This document shows positions 31,296 to 39,727 of a stretch of 64,000 nucleotides of DNA, in pieces (position 1 is the first letter of the stretch; each line of letters opens with the position of its first letter). This stretch comes from Frondihabitans australicus. GTDB taxonomy: Bacteria; Actinomycetota; Actinomycetes; Actinomycetales; Microbacteriaceae. The notes under the pieces are model-generated. The model saw only the letters and a list, made by a program, of their open reading frames with translations. It searched no databases and was not told where the DNA came from. The translations under genes and the position numbers were made by a program. Location: positions 1,612,001-1,676,000 of the forward strand of contig NZ_RBKS01000001.1 of the NCBI RefSeq assembly GCF_003634555.1, written 5' to 3'.

Positions 31296-31742
31296 ATGGC
31301 GAGCACTGCGACCGAGCGCGAGCATCTCGAGGCGCACGACCGGATCATGCGGTCGCTGCCCACGATGAGCAAGATGTGCACCTCGCACGACCCCGGCCTG
31401 TTCCGATCGCTGCTCGGGCGCATCGGCGACAAGTGGACCCTGCTCGTCATCGGCATTCTCGGCGAGAAGCCGCACCGCTTCACCGAGCTGGCCGACATCA
31501 TCCCCGGCATCTCCCGACGCATGCTCACCGTCACCCTGCGCGGCCTCGAGCGCGACGGCCTCGTCGAGCGGACCGTCTACGCCGAGGTTCCGCCGCGCGT
31601 CGTGTACGACCTCAGCGATCTCGGCCGGTCGCTGCAGGAGGTCGTGATCACCCTCGGCGACTGGGTCCGCGAGCACCAGGAGGTCATCTCCGAGCACCGC
31701 GCACGCTTCGACGAGCGCACCGGCGCCGCGCCCGACGCCTGA
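31296..31742 (+). CDS. HxlR family transcriptional regulator
   Basis: A 148-residue winged-helix regulator. The HxlR core reads RIGDKWTLLVIGILGEKPHR, FTELADIIPGISRRMLTVTL and RTVYAEVPPRVVYDLSDLGR. One cysteine in KMCTSHD before the core is where related redox-sensing HxlR proteins (YodB/QorR type) place their thiol, so quinone or electrophile sensing is plausible. GAGAGGA precedes the ATG. It is divergent from the azoreductase. Confidence 0.9.
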   Translation: MASTATEREHLEAHDRIMRSLPTMSKMCTSHDPGLFRSLLGRIGDKWTLLVIGILGEKPHRFTELADIIPGISRRMLTVTLRGLERDGLVERTVYAEVPPRVVYDLSDLGRSLQEVVITLGDWVREHQEVISEHRARFDERTGAAPDA

Positions 31743-31829
31743 GTCGCACGAGCTCGCCCGGCCCCGACGCCTGAGCCGCACGAACCTGCCGGGCCATGCG
31801 CCTGAGCCTCACAAGCTCGCCCGGCCGCT
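31734..31829. repeat. three tandem ~32-bp imperfect repeats
   Basis: Units beginning GCCTGAG at 31737, 31769 and 31800 repeat with period 32 and 31 bp. The consensus is GCCTGAG, a CGCAC-like segment, then CTCGCCCGGCC. The first unit contains the hxlR stop codon and the last abuts the convergent Sco/TlpA stop. Confidence 0.75.
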
Positions 31830-33027
31830 ATCCGGCCGGCAGCGACGTGTCGAGGGTCCTCAGCAGGTAGTCGAGCTGCTCGCGGGTCATCGCCCCGGGG
31901 TGCCGGATCACGACCTTCCCCGACGGCCCCAGGATCACCGTGAACGGCAGACCCGTCACCTGGAAGGCTCCCGCGACGGCACCGGACGTGTCGGCCCCGA
32001 GCGGATAGGTGACCCGGTGCGACTCCGCGAACGCCCTTCCGGCCTTGGCCGGATCGGACACGTCGACACCGTAGAACGCGACGCTCGACCCCAGCGCCCG
32101 GTGTTCCGCCTCCAGTGCCGGCAACTCGCGGACGCAGGCCGCGCACGAGCTCGACCAGAAGTTCAGCACTGTGTACCTGCCGCGGTCGGCCGACGTCGAC
32201 ACGCGGCCTGTTCCGGTGAGGGAGGACAGCGTCACGGGCGACGGCGTCGCTCCGATCTCGGTGCCGCCGGAGGTCGTGGCGGGCACGCCGGCTCCTGCGA
32301 CCGCCTCCTGCTGCGAGGCGGGCAGGAGGTCGTCCGCCGCCTGAGCGAGACCGTGCCCGAAGGCCGACGTGTCGGCCGATTCGGTGCCGAACTGCCCGAT
32401 GGCCCTCTCGACGCCCGACGGTGAGATGAAGAACAGCTCGGCACCGTGCGTGACGGTCTTCGTCGAGGCGTCGAGGTCGATGGGCACGCCGTAGGCCTTC
32501 GCCAGGGCGGACAGCGCCGCGGGTGAGCCGGTGCCGAAGTGCCAGTTGGAAGCGGAGCCGAGCCCGTGCTGGTCCGTCCATTGCGCCACGTCCGCGCTGG
32601 AGGGGTAGTACGGGTTGGTGTTGATCGACACCCAGGCGATCTTCGACGACGCCTGGCCGAGATCGTTGTTCGCGACGCGCACATCCTGCGCGAGCAGCGT
32701 GCAGAGGTCCGTGCACTCGTCGTCGTTGAAGCTGAGCACGACCGCCTCGCCCCGGTACGACGAGAGCGACATCGGCCTGCCGTGCTGGTCCGTGAGGGTG
32801 AACGCGGGGGCCTTCTCGTGGACGTGCGTGAGGGCGTCGTACTCGAGGAGCCTCGCGGTGCGCTGATCGAGGTGGGGCGCGACGTCGTCGGCCGACGCCG
32901 CGACCGACAGCACCTGGCCCATCACGAGCACGACGACAAGTGCCGCCGCGACGACGGAGCCGGCGATCGTCCAGATCAGCCAGCGTTCCGGGCCGCGGCG
33001 GATCCGAGTGGGAGTGACGTCAGACAT
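31828..33027 (-). CDS. membrane-anchored Sco1 domain fused to TlpA-like thioredoxin
   Basis: A 399-residue protein with a single N-terminal anchor (about residues 17-42). Residues about 70-235 form a Sco1/SenC copper chaperone domain: CxxxC at Cys105/Cys109 (DECTDLC) and the distal His194 (TVTHGAELFFISP), the three expected Cu ligands. Residues about 265-399 form a TlpA/ResA thioredoxin: CxxC at Cys295/Cys298 (SSSCAACVREL) and cis-Pro region VTGLPFTVILGPSG. The fusion joins copper delivery and thiol reduction, both needed for the CuA site of cytochrome oxidase. It overlaps the ccdA-like gene by 8 bp and ends the operon. Confidence 0.88.
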   Translation of the reverse strand: MSDVTPTRIRRGPERWLIWTIAGSVVAAALVVVLVMGQVLSVAASADDVAPHLDQRTARLLEYDALTHVHEKAPAFTLTDQHGRPMSLSSYRGEAVVLSFNDDECTDLCTLLAQDVRVANNDLGQASSKIAWVSINTNPYYPSSADVAQWTDQHGLGSASNWHFGTGSPAALSALAKAYGVPIDLDASTKTVTHGAELFFISPSGVERAIGQFGTESADTSAFGHGLAQAADDLLPASQQEAVAGAGVPATTSGGTEIGATPSPVTLSSLTGTGRVSTSADRGRYTVLNFWSSSCAACVRELPALEAEHRALGSSVAFYGVDVSDPAKAGRAFAESHRVTYPLGADTSGAVAGAFQVTGLPFTVILGPSGKVVIRHPGAMTREQLDYLLRTLDTSLPAG

Positions 33028-33907
33028 CGGCGGTGGAGATTCCTTCCTGCGGTTCGGAGTGGATCGCTGCGCGAGCACCGGCCTCGAGGCGGGCCGCCTC
33101 GCGCGATGCCGCGATCGCGACGACCGCGAATCCGACGAGCACCAGCCCGCCGCAGACGAAGCCGACGGTCAGCGAGTGGGCCGCCAACCAGGCGCTCACG
33201 GCGGACTGCGCGTCGAGGGCCGTGGTGATGACGGGCCCGGCGGTCCGCCCGACCGCGTCGCTCGCCCAGTAGAGGGCGAGGTAGAGACCCGCGGCGATGA
33301 GGATCGCCGACGAGACCGCGGGCATGATCCGCAGCACCGGCCCGAGGCGCCGCAGTCGTTCGGCGCCCACGAGCGACGCGACGACGCCGGCGCCGGTGAC
33401 GAAGACCCCCATGCCGAGCGCATAGGCGAGGAACGCAGCGATGCCGACGACCGCGTCGCTCGAGGCGACGGGATCGAGCACACCGGCGACGAACAGCGGC
33501 AGCGAGCAGTTGAGCGACCCGACGGCGTAGGCGACGCCGAAGCCCGTCATCGCGAGGCCGCCGCGCCCCGCCCGCAATCCCGGCGCCGGCAGGGCGAGGT
33601 GCACGCCCCGCCCCGTCAGCCCCAGCACGCCCAGCGCCACGCAGGCCACGCCGACCGCGACCATCAGCCACGGCGTGGCCGACGCAGCGACACCGGCCCC
33701 GGCCTCGAGCAGCAGGCCCGCGACGACGAACACCGCGAGGAACCCCAGGGTGAGGCAGGAGCCCGCGATCACCCCGCGCGACATCCGCCCGGCCGCTCCC
33801 CGCCCCTCCGGCGCCGACACGAACAGCGAGAGGTACGCCGGCAGCAGGGGGAACCCGCAGGGATTCACCGCCGCGACGAGACCGAGGGTGAACGCGTAGC
33901 CGATCAC
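33020..33907 (-). CDS. CcdA-like cytochrome c biogenesis/thiol transport protein
   Basis: A 295-residue protein with six or more membrane segments plus a basic tail. The CcdA signature is 'GLVAAVNPCGFPLLPAYLSL' with the first redox Cys, and the second half carries YAVGSLNCSLPLFVAGV with the partner Cys. CcdA passes electrons from cytoplasmic thioredoxin to extracytoplasmic thioredoxin-like proteins. The GTG start at 33907 overlaps the ctaG-like stop (GTGA). The downstream TlpA half of the Sco/TlpA fusion is the natural electron acceptor. Confidence 0.88.
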   Translation of the reverse strand: MIGYAFTLGLVAAVNPCGFPLLPAYLSLFVSAPEGRGAAGRMSRGVIAGSCLTLGFLAVFVVAGLLLEAGAGVAASATPWLMVAVGVACVALGVLGLTGRGVHLALPAPGLRAGRGGLAMTGFGVAYAVGSLNCSLPLFVAGVLDPVASSDAVVGIAAFLAYALGMGVFVTGAGVVASLVGAERLRRLGPVLRIMPAVSSAILIAAGLYLALYWASDAVGRTAGPVITTALDAQSAVSAWLAAHSLTVGFVCGGLVLVGFAVVAIAASREAARLEAGARAAIHSEPQEGISTADV

Positions 33908-34947
33908 GGTCGCGGCTCCCTCGGAACGGGCGGCGGATCGGTGCGCGAGAGCCGGGCCAGGTAGGCGTTGTAGTCGGCGAGGTCGCGGTCGCCGGTGAGA
34001 GCGGCGCGGCGATCGGCGCGGCGGGTGTGGCGCGCATCCTGCGCCTGCCACCCGGCGAACAGGACCCCGAGCACGATGAGAGTCGGGATCTCGGTGAAGC
34101 CCCAGGCGATGCCGCCGCCGGTCTGCTGGTCGTGCAGCGGGTCGATGCCCCAGCCGGGCACGCCGTGACGGTAGAAGCCGACGATCAGCGTCGTCGACAT
34201 CATCACGACGACGCCGAAGAACGCGTGGAACGGCACCGTGACGGCCAGCTCGATGATCCGCAGGACCGGCCGGGAGACCGGCAGAGCCGCCCGGCCGCGC
34301 GAGGGCGACGGGTCGACGCCGACGACGCCCCAGAAGTAGAGCATCCCGACGGCGAGGAAGTGCACGAGCATGAGGTTGTGGCCCCACATGGTCCGCATGA
34401 GGTCGTCGAAGAGCGGGGTGAAGTAGAGCCCGTAGAGGCTGCCCAGGAAGAGCGCCAGGGTCACCGCGGGGTGCGTGACGACGGCGACGGCACGGCTGTG
34501 GAGCACGGCGAGCAGCAGCCGGCGGGCCGAGCGGCGCCCTCGCGGTCGGGCGGGAAGAGCTCGCAGCAGGAGGGTCACCGGAGCGCCCAGGGTCAGCAGG
34601 ATCGGCGACAGCATGTTCACCACCATGTGCTGCAGCATGTGCACGCTGAACAGCTCCATGCCGTAGCCGTCGAACCCCGTCGCCGTCATGACGAGCACGG
34701 TGACGACCCCCGCCGTCCACAGCAGCGTCCGCCCGAGCGGCCAGCGGTCGCCCCGACGGCGCAACGCCGCGACGCCGACGAGATAGCCGACGAGCAGCGC
34801 GAGGGCGAAGGCGGGCAGGATCGGCACCGGCTGCAGGTGCAGAGCGAAGAGCCTCGCGACCGTGGGCCTTGTCTGCGGCATCCACATGTCGCCCGACATC
34901 CCGGTCGCGCTCGCCCCCATCGCCGTGGCCGCCGCCTGCGCCGTCAC
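33904..34947 (-). CDS. cytochrome c oxidase assembly protein, CtaG (caa3) type
   Basis: A 347-residue multi-pass protein. FALHLQPVPILPAFALALLV, 'MELFSVHMLQHMVVNMLSPI', GHNLMLVHFLAVGMLYFWGV and FHAFFGVVVMMSTTLIVG are typical of Bacillus-type CtaG, whose histidines and methionines are thought to handle copper for cytochrome oxidase. The N-terminus (MGASATGMSGDMWMPQTRP) is methionine rich, which also fits Cu(I) binding. The GTG start overlaps the marR stop by 4 bp, so it is translated in step with the regulator. Confidence 0.88.
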   Translation of the reverse strand: MTAQAAATAMGASATGMSGDMWMPQTRPTVARLFALHLQPVPILPAFALALLVGYLVGVAALRRRGDRWPLGRTLLWTAGVVTVLVMTATGFDGYGMELFSVHMLQHMVVNMLSPILLTLGAPVTLLLRALPARPRGRRSARRLLLAVLHSRAVAVVTHPAVTLALFLGSLYGLYFTPLFDDLMRTMWGHNLMLVHFLAVGMLYFWGVVGVDPSPSRGRAALPVSRPVLRIIELAVTVPFHAFFGVVVMMSTTLIVGFYRHGVPGWGIDPLHDQQTGGGIAWGFTEIPTLIVLGVLFAGWQAQDARHTRRADRRAALTGDRDLADYNAYLARLSRTDPPPVPREPRP

Positions 34948-35414
34948 AGCCCGAGCGTGAGCAGGTCGTCGACGGTCGGCTCGCCGGCGGCCCGGTTGAA
35001 GGCGTCGAACGCGCGCGCGACCAGAGCCTGGTCGTCGGCGGGCAGCGCGTCGAGGACCGTGCGGATCTCCCGGCGGCGGCGCTCGGTGACCGAGTCCACC
35101 AGACGGCGGCCGTCCTCGGTGAGGTCGAGCAGGATCTCGCGGCGGTTGTCTTCGCGCAGGCTGCGCTCGACCCAGCCGCCCGCGACCATGCGGTCGACCG
35201 AGCGGCTGAACGTCGACGGGAGGGCCCCGATGCGCTCGGCGAGCGAGCCGAGGCGGGTCGGGCCGTCGTTCGACAGCAGGACGAGCACCCGGAACTGCGG
35301 CAGCGTCACGACCTCGAGTGCGCTCGCGACCGAGCGGGCGACGATGCCGAGCAGGGCGCGCGAGGCGGTGAGGGTCGCATCGGTCGGCGACGGGGCGTTC
35401 GAGTCAGCGTTCAC
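34944..35414 (-). CDS. MarR family transcriptional regulator
   Basis: A 156-residue regulator. The winged helix reads TLPQFRVLVLLSNDGPTRLG, SLAERIGALPSTFSRSVDRM and WVERSLREDNRREILLDLTE. Start GTG 35414 with GAGAGG upstream. On the minus strand TTGCAT (35454-35459) and TAGCAG (35432-35437) with a 16-bp spacer form its promoter, and the -35 lies inside the palindrome at 35446-35467, so autoregulation is likely. It is the first gene of the ctaG-ccdA-sco/tlpA operon. Confidence 0.9.
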   Translation of the reverse strand: MNADSNAPSPTDATLTASRALLGIVARSVASALEVVTLPQFRVLVLLSNDGPTRLGSLAERIGALPSTFSRSVDRMVAGGWVERSLREDNRREILLDLTEDGRRLVDSVTERRRREIRTVLDALPADDQALVARAFDAFNRAAGEPTVDDLLTLGL

Positions 35415-35445
35415 AGGGGCCTCTCGGAGAACTGCTACGATTCAT

Positions 35446-35467
35446 TTGCATTCATGCAACTGTTGCA
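35446..35467. promoter_or_regulatory. overlapping palindromes between marR operon and CLC gene
   Basis: TTGCATTCATGCAA (35446-35459) and TGCAACTGTTGCA (35455-35467) are perfect and overlap. They contain the marR -35 box on the minus strand and TTGCAT on the plus strand, followed 18 bp later by AATACA as a possible -10. One MarR dimer here could shut both promoters. Confidence 0.75.
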
Positions 35468-35510
35468 AGAATACACACTTCTGTTCGAATCCCGACCCAC
35501 GACCGGAGTC

Positions 35511-36893
35511 CCGTTGCCCGTTGCGACCCGCACCCGCCAGAGCCTGCTCGACCGCCTCGAGGGGTGGGAGGCCGGCGAGCACGCTCGCACGATCCTGCAG
35601 CTCACCGTCCCCGCCGTCGTCATCGGCGCCGGAGCAGGCCTCGCCGCCGTGGCGTTCCGCTGGCTGATCCAGACGGCGACCCGGATCTTCACGGGCACGG
35701 GCGACTACTCCGCCACCACCGGCCACCCGGCCCATCCGTGGCTGCCCTGGCTCGGAGGCGCGTTCGTGATCCTGACGCCCGTCGTCGGCGGCCTGATCTA
35801 CGGCCCGCTCGTGCAGCGCTTCGCCCCCGAGGCGAAGGGGCACGGTGTTCCCGAGGTCATGCTGGCCGTGGCGAAGAACGGGGGTCGGATCCGGCCGCAG
35901 GTCGCGATCGTCAAGGCCATCGCGTCGGCGGTGACCATCGGCTCCGGCGGCTCGGTCGGCCGCGAGGGCCCCATCATCCAGATCGGCTCGGCTCTCGGCT
36001 CGACGCTCGCCCGACTCCTGCGCCTACCGACGCACCGCGTCACGACCCTCGTCGCCTGCGGCGCGGCCGGCGCGATCGCGGCGACGTTCAACGCTCCCCT
36101 GGCGGGGATCTTCTTCGCACTCGAGCTGATCCTGCGCGATTTTGCCGCCGAGTCGTTCGGCGTCGTCGTCGTCTCGGCGATCACCGCGTCGGTCGTGGGC
36201 CGGGCCTTCCTGGGCTCGGAGCCGTTCCTCACCCTGCCGCAGTTCTCGGTGGCCCACACCTCCGAGTACGCCCTCTTCGCCCTGCTCGGCCTCGTCGCCG
36301 GCGCCGTCGGCATGGGCTTCACGAAGGCGCTCTACGCGATCGAAGACCTCTGCGATTTCCTCTGGCGAGGCCCCGAGTGGCTGCGGCCGGTCGTCGGCGG
36401 CGTCTTCCTCGGCGGACTGCTCTTCGCGCTGCCTCAGATGTACGGCGTGGGGTACCCGGTGCTCGACCGTGCGGTGGCGGGGAGGTATGCGGTGGCGTTC
36501 CTTCTGATCCTGCTGGTCGGCAAGGTCGTCGCCACGAGTCTGACACTCGGCATCGGCGGGTCGGGCGGGGTGTTCGCGCCGTCGCTCTTCATCGGCGCGA
36601 TGCTGGGTGCGGCGTTCGGACAGGTCGCCGGCATGCTCGACCCGGCGCTGCACGGCCAGGCAGGCGCCTTCGCGATCGTCGGCATGGGCGCCGTGCTCGT
36701 CGGCACGACTCGAGCGCCGATCACGGCCGGTGTGATGCTCTTCGAGCTGACGGGCGACTACGCCATCGTGCTTCCGCTCCTTCTCGCGATCGTCGTCGCC
36801 GCGGCCGTGTCGCGCCTCCTCGGCGCCGACACGATCTACACGCTCAAGCTGCGGCGGCGCGGCATCGACATCGGGGCGCCGGCGGTGATCTGA
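35511..36893 (+). CDS. CLC-family chloride channel/antiporter
   Basis: A channel of about 460 residues. The selectivity motifs are IGSGGSVGREGPIIQIGSAL (GSGGSxGREGP), 'AAGAIAATFNAPLAGIFFAL' and 'LGIGGSGGVFAPSLFIGAML'. It lacks C-terminal CBS domains. Members move Cl- or fluoride, often in exchange for protons; the E of GREGP is the gating glutamate. I prefer TTG 35511 (GGAG 5 nt upstream) over ATG 35454, because the latter lies inside the operator and the deduced promoter; the ATG would add 19 residues. It is divergent from the MarR/cytochrome-oxidase assembly operon and may share its repressor. Confidence 0.85.
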   Translation, partial: PLPVATRTRQSLLDRLEGWEAGEHARTILQLTVPAVVIGAGAGLAAVAFRWLIQTATRIFTGTGDYSATTGHPAHPWLPWLGGAFVILTPVVGGLIYGPLVQRFAPEAKGHGVPEVMLAVAKNGGRIRPQVAIVKAIASAVTIGSGGSVGREGPIIQIGSALGSTLARLLRLPTHRVTTLVACGAAGAIAATFNAPLAGIFFALELILRDFAAESFGVVVVSAITASVVGRAFLGSEPFLTLPQFSVAHTSEYALFALLGLVAGAVGMGFTKALYAIEDLCDFLWRGPEWLRPVVGGVFLGGLLFALPQMYGVGYPVLDRAVAGRYAVAFLLILLVGKVVATSLTLGIGGSGGVFAPSLFIGAMLGAAFGQVAGMLDPALHGQAGAFAIVGMGAVLVGTTRAPITAGVMLFELTGDYAIVLPLLLAIVVAAAVSRLLGADTIYTLKLRRRGIDIGAPAVI

Positions 36894-36960
36894 CCGGGCG
36901 ACCGTGCGCCCCGGTGGGCGCACGGGCCGTGTGCCGGGTCTACGCTGAAACGAGCTCCGC

Positions 36961-36972
36961 TGAAACGTATCA
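36961..36972. promoter_or_regulatory. LacI-like operator before the glycoside hydrolase
   Basis: TGAAACGTATCA is an inverted repeat around ACGT with one mismatched pair each side. It lies inside the second of two direct repeats CGCTGAAACG (36943-36952 and 36958-36967) and 24 bp before the ATG. The regulator is not adjacent. Confidence 0.5.
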
Positions 36973-36995
36973 ACGACGATCCCCGAGGTGCTTCC

Positions 36996-39668
36996 ATGAG
37001 ACTGGCCGACGTTCACCGCGCGCTCACCGCCCCCAGCGACGAGGCGAAGCCGCAGATGCGCTGGTGGTGGTTCGGCCCCGACATCTCGGCGGTCGACGTC
37101 GACCGGCAGCTCGCGGCGATGCAGGCGGCGGGCATCGGCGGCGTCGAGGTCGCGTTCGTCTACCCGCTGCGCCCGGGCAGCCCCGACTGGCTCTCCGACG
37201 AGGTGCTCGCCGTGCTGCGCCACGCGGCCGAGCGCGCCCGCGAGATCGGCCTCCGCTTCCACGTGACGCTCGGCAGCGGATGGTCGTTCGGGGGCACCCA
37301 CGTCACGCCCGACAATGCGGCGAGGCAACTCGTCTGGGAGAGGCGCGCGGTGCCGCCGGGCTCTCGGATCCTGCGCCCCGTGCACCCCGAGAGCGACGAG
37401 CACCTCGTGGCGGCGGCGATCTACGACGGCGACCTCGCCGACCCCGTGCGGGGTGCTGCGGCGTTGGTCATCGCCGCCGACCAGTCCGTCGCCGTGCCCG
37501 ACGGCCGAGGCCCGCGCGTGGTGCTGCTGGGTGTGACGCGCCCGACCGGCCAGGTGGTGAAGCGAGCGGCCGCAGGAGCCGACGGACCCGTCCTCGACCA
37601 CTACTCCGCCGCCGCGACCCGCCAGCACGTGGAGCACGTGGGCGGACGAATTCTCGGCGCCGTTCCCGCCGGCCTCATCGAGTCGTTCTTCTGCGACAGC
37701 CTCGAGGTCTACGCGGCGAACTGGACCGACGCGCTGCCCGAGGAGTTCGAGCGTCGCCGCGGCTACTCGTTCGACGGGCTTCTGCACCACCTCGCCGAGT
37801 CGGGCGGAGACCCCACGCGGGGCGGGGCGGAGCTGGCGGCGGCCGCGGTCGCTGCCGCCGGGTCGCCGGGCGATGCGGGGGACGGCGACGACGACACCGC
37901 AGTCGCCCACCGCCTCCGCGCCGACTTCGTCCGCACCCTGAGCGAGCTCTACGAGGAGAACTTCGTCGCCGTCTGCCGCGGCTGGTGCAGCGACCACGGC
38001 GTGCCGTTCCGCATCCAGGGCTACGGAGAGCCGCCGGCGCGCGTCGGCAGCTACCGCTTCGCCGACCGCTACGAGGGCGAGGGCTGGGGCTGGAAGACCC
38101 TCACCGCCACGCGCTGGGCGAGCTCGGCGGCCCACGTCGACGGCGTGAACACCGTCTCGTGCGAGGCCTGGACCTGGACCCACTCCCCGTCGTTCCGCGC
38201 CACCCCGCTCGACCTGCGCGGCGAGGCGCACGAGCACTTCCTCTCGGGCGTCAACGAACTGCTCGGGCACGGCTGGCCGCACTCGCCCGGGTCTGCGACC
38301 GACGACGGCGCGGGCGCGAGCGATGCCGGACTCGGCTGGTTCTTCTATGCCGCCGGAGCCCTCGACGACCGCAACCCGTGGTGGCCGGCCATGCCCGCTC
38401 TGATGGGGTCGTTGCAGCGCCTGGGCGACGTTCTGCGGGAGGGGCGGCCGCAGCGCGACGTGCTCCTGCTGGTCTCGAACGACGAGACGGCGCAGACCCT
38501 TCAGCGGGCCGCCGACGGGTCGCAGCACCTCGATCTCTACAAGGCCACGCGGGCGGCGCTGCCCGACGGCCTCGTCGCGGCGCTCCGTGAGGCCGGTCGC
38601 GACTTCGATCTCGTCGACGACACGATGCTCGACCGCGTCACGCCGTCTACCGGGCAGGTGGTCGTGGTCGCAGGATCGGCGACGCTCTCGTCGGCCGAAC
38701 GCACCTGGCTCTCCCTGGTCTCCGCGGAGGGAGGGCACGTGTTCGCCGTGGAGTCGCCCGGGGCGCCCGGCACGTCCGTCGCGGTGGACGGCCTCGTCGC
38801 CGCTGTCGACGCCGTGCTCCCCCGCCGCAGCGGCGCGGCGGTCGCGCCTGACGCTCCCGGCGCCCTCGACCTCGGCGTCGTCCGCCGCGACGGCGACACC
38901 ACCGACGTCGCGGTCCTGATCAACACCGGCCCGCACACCGTGCCGTTCACGTGGGAGTCCCGCACCGCCCGCTCCCGCACCGAGTTCTGGTCGCCGGACA
39001 CGGGTGCGCAGGTCCCGGCTGGTGCCCCGGGGGTGCTCGCTCCGTACGAGGCGGTCGTCGTGGTGGAGACCGATGAGCCCGAGGGTGTCACCGATCCTGC
39101 GCCCGCGTCTCGTCTCGTCGAGGTCGCCCTCGAGGGCCCGTGGACGGTCGCGTTCGACGACGCCTCGCCTTCGCCCGTGACGCTGCCTCACCGCTGGGAA
39201 GACACCCGCCCGTCGTACTCGGGTAGCGCCGTCTACGAGACTTCGGTGGTGCTCGCCGATGATCAGGTCGCAGGAGCCGCCTCCCTCTCGCTCGGGCCGT
39301 CAGCCGCCTGGGCCCCTGAGCGCCGCACGGAGGCCGAGACCCTGCGCTCCCAGTCGTATCGCGCCCACGTCGACCCGCCCGTGGGCGAGGTCGCAGTGAT
39401 GCACGTGAACGGCGTCCTGGCCGGTGTGGCCTGGGCCCCGCCCTACGCCGTCCCGGTCTCGGGGCTGCTGCGCGCGGGGTCGAACGAGGTGCGCATCGAG
39501 GTCTTCAACACGCTGGCGAACCGTCTCGCCGGCGACCCGGCGCCCGCGGCGCTCGAGGCCGCGGTCGAGTCGTCGTACGGTCGGCGGTTCCACTTCCAGG
39601 ACTTGGAGCGCGCCGCCGTCGACCTGCGCTCGGGCCTCTTCGGCCCGGTGACCCTGCGCCTCGGGTGA
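36996..39668 (+). CDS. glycoside hydrolase, GH106 (alpha-L-rhamnosidase)-like
   Basis: An 890-residue protein without a signal peptide. The opening 'PQMRWWWFGPDISAVDVDRQ' and QAAGIGGVEVAFVYPL is the signature of the GH106-type catalytic barrel; HVTLGSGWSFGG and 'PFRIQGYGEPPARVGSYRFA' continue it. The C-terminal region (from about 720) resembles a galactose-binding beta-sandwich (VNGVLAGVAWAPPYAVPVSG). It probably removes terminal deoxy-sugars from plant or microbial oligosaccharides after import. Family assignment rests on a few motifs, so related clan members are possible. GAGG precedes the ATG, and a LacI-like operator lies close upstream. Confidence 0.75.
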   Translation: MRLADVHRALTAPSDEAKPQMRWWWFGPDISAVDVDRQLAAMQAAGIGGVEVAFVYPLRPGSPDWLSDEVLAVLRHAAERAREIGLRFHVTLGSGWSFGGTHVTPDNAARQLVWERRAVPPGSRILRPVHPESDEHLVAAAIYDGDLADPVRGAAALVIAADQSVAVPDGRGPRVVLLGVTRPTGQVVKRAAAGADGPVLDHYSAAATRQHVEHVGGRILGAVPAGLIESFFCDSLEVYAANWTDALPEEFERRRGYSFDGLLHHLAESGGDPTRGGAELAAAAVAAAGSPGDAGDGDDDTAVAHRLRADFVRTLSELYEENFVAVCRGWCSDHGVPFRIQGYGEPPARVGSYRFADRYEGEGWGWKTLTATRWASSAAHVDGVNTVSCEAWTWTHSPSFRATPLDLRGEAHEHFLSGVNELLGHGWPHSPGSATDDGAGASDAGLGWFFYAAGALDDRNPWWPAMPALMGSLQRLGDVLREGRPQRDVLLLVSNDETAQTLQRAADGSQHLDLYKATRAALPDGLVAALREAGRDFDLVDDTMLDRVTPSTGQVVVVAGSATLSSAERTWLSLVSAEGGHVFAVESPGAPGTSVAVDGLVAAVDAVLPRRSGAAVAPDAPGALDLGVVRRDGDTTDVAVLINTGPHTVPFTWESRTARSRTEFWSPDTGAQVPAGAPGVLAPYEAVVVVETDEPEGVTDPAPASRLVEVALEGPWTVAFDDASPSPVTLPHRWEDTRPSYSGSAVYETSVVLADDQVAGAASLSLGPSAAWAPERRTEAETLRSQSYRAHVDPPVGEVAVMHVNGVLAGVAWAPPYAVPVSGLLRAGSNEVRIEVFNTLANRLAGDPAPAALEAAVESSYGRRFHFQDLERAAVDLRSGLFGPVTLRLG

Positions 39669-39727
39669 TGCGCGTGGCGCCACTACTCTCGAACCTCCGA
39701 GGCCGAACTCTCACCCAGATTCCACGC

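Noticed and set aside
36024-39191. A 1055-codon frame opposite the CLC and glycoside hydrolase genes
   Set aside because: Shadow frame without domains; both sense genes are well supported.
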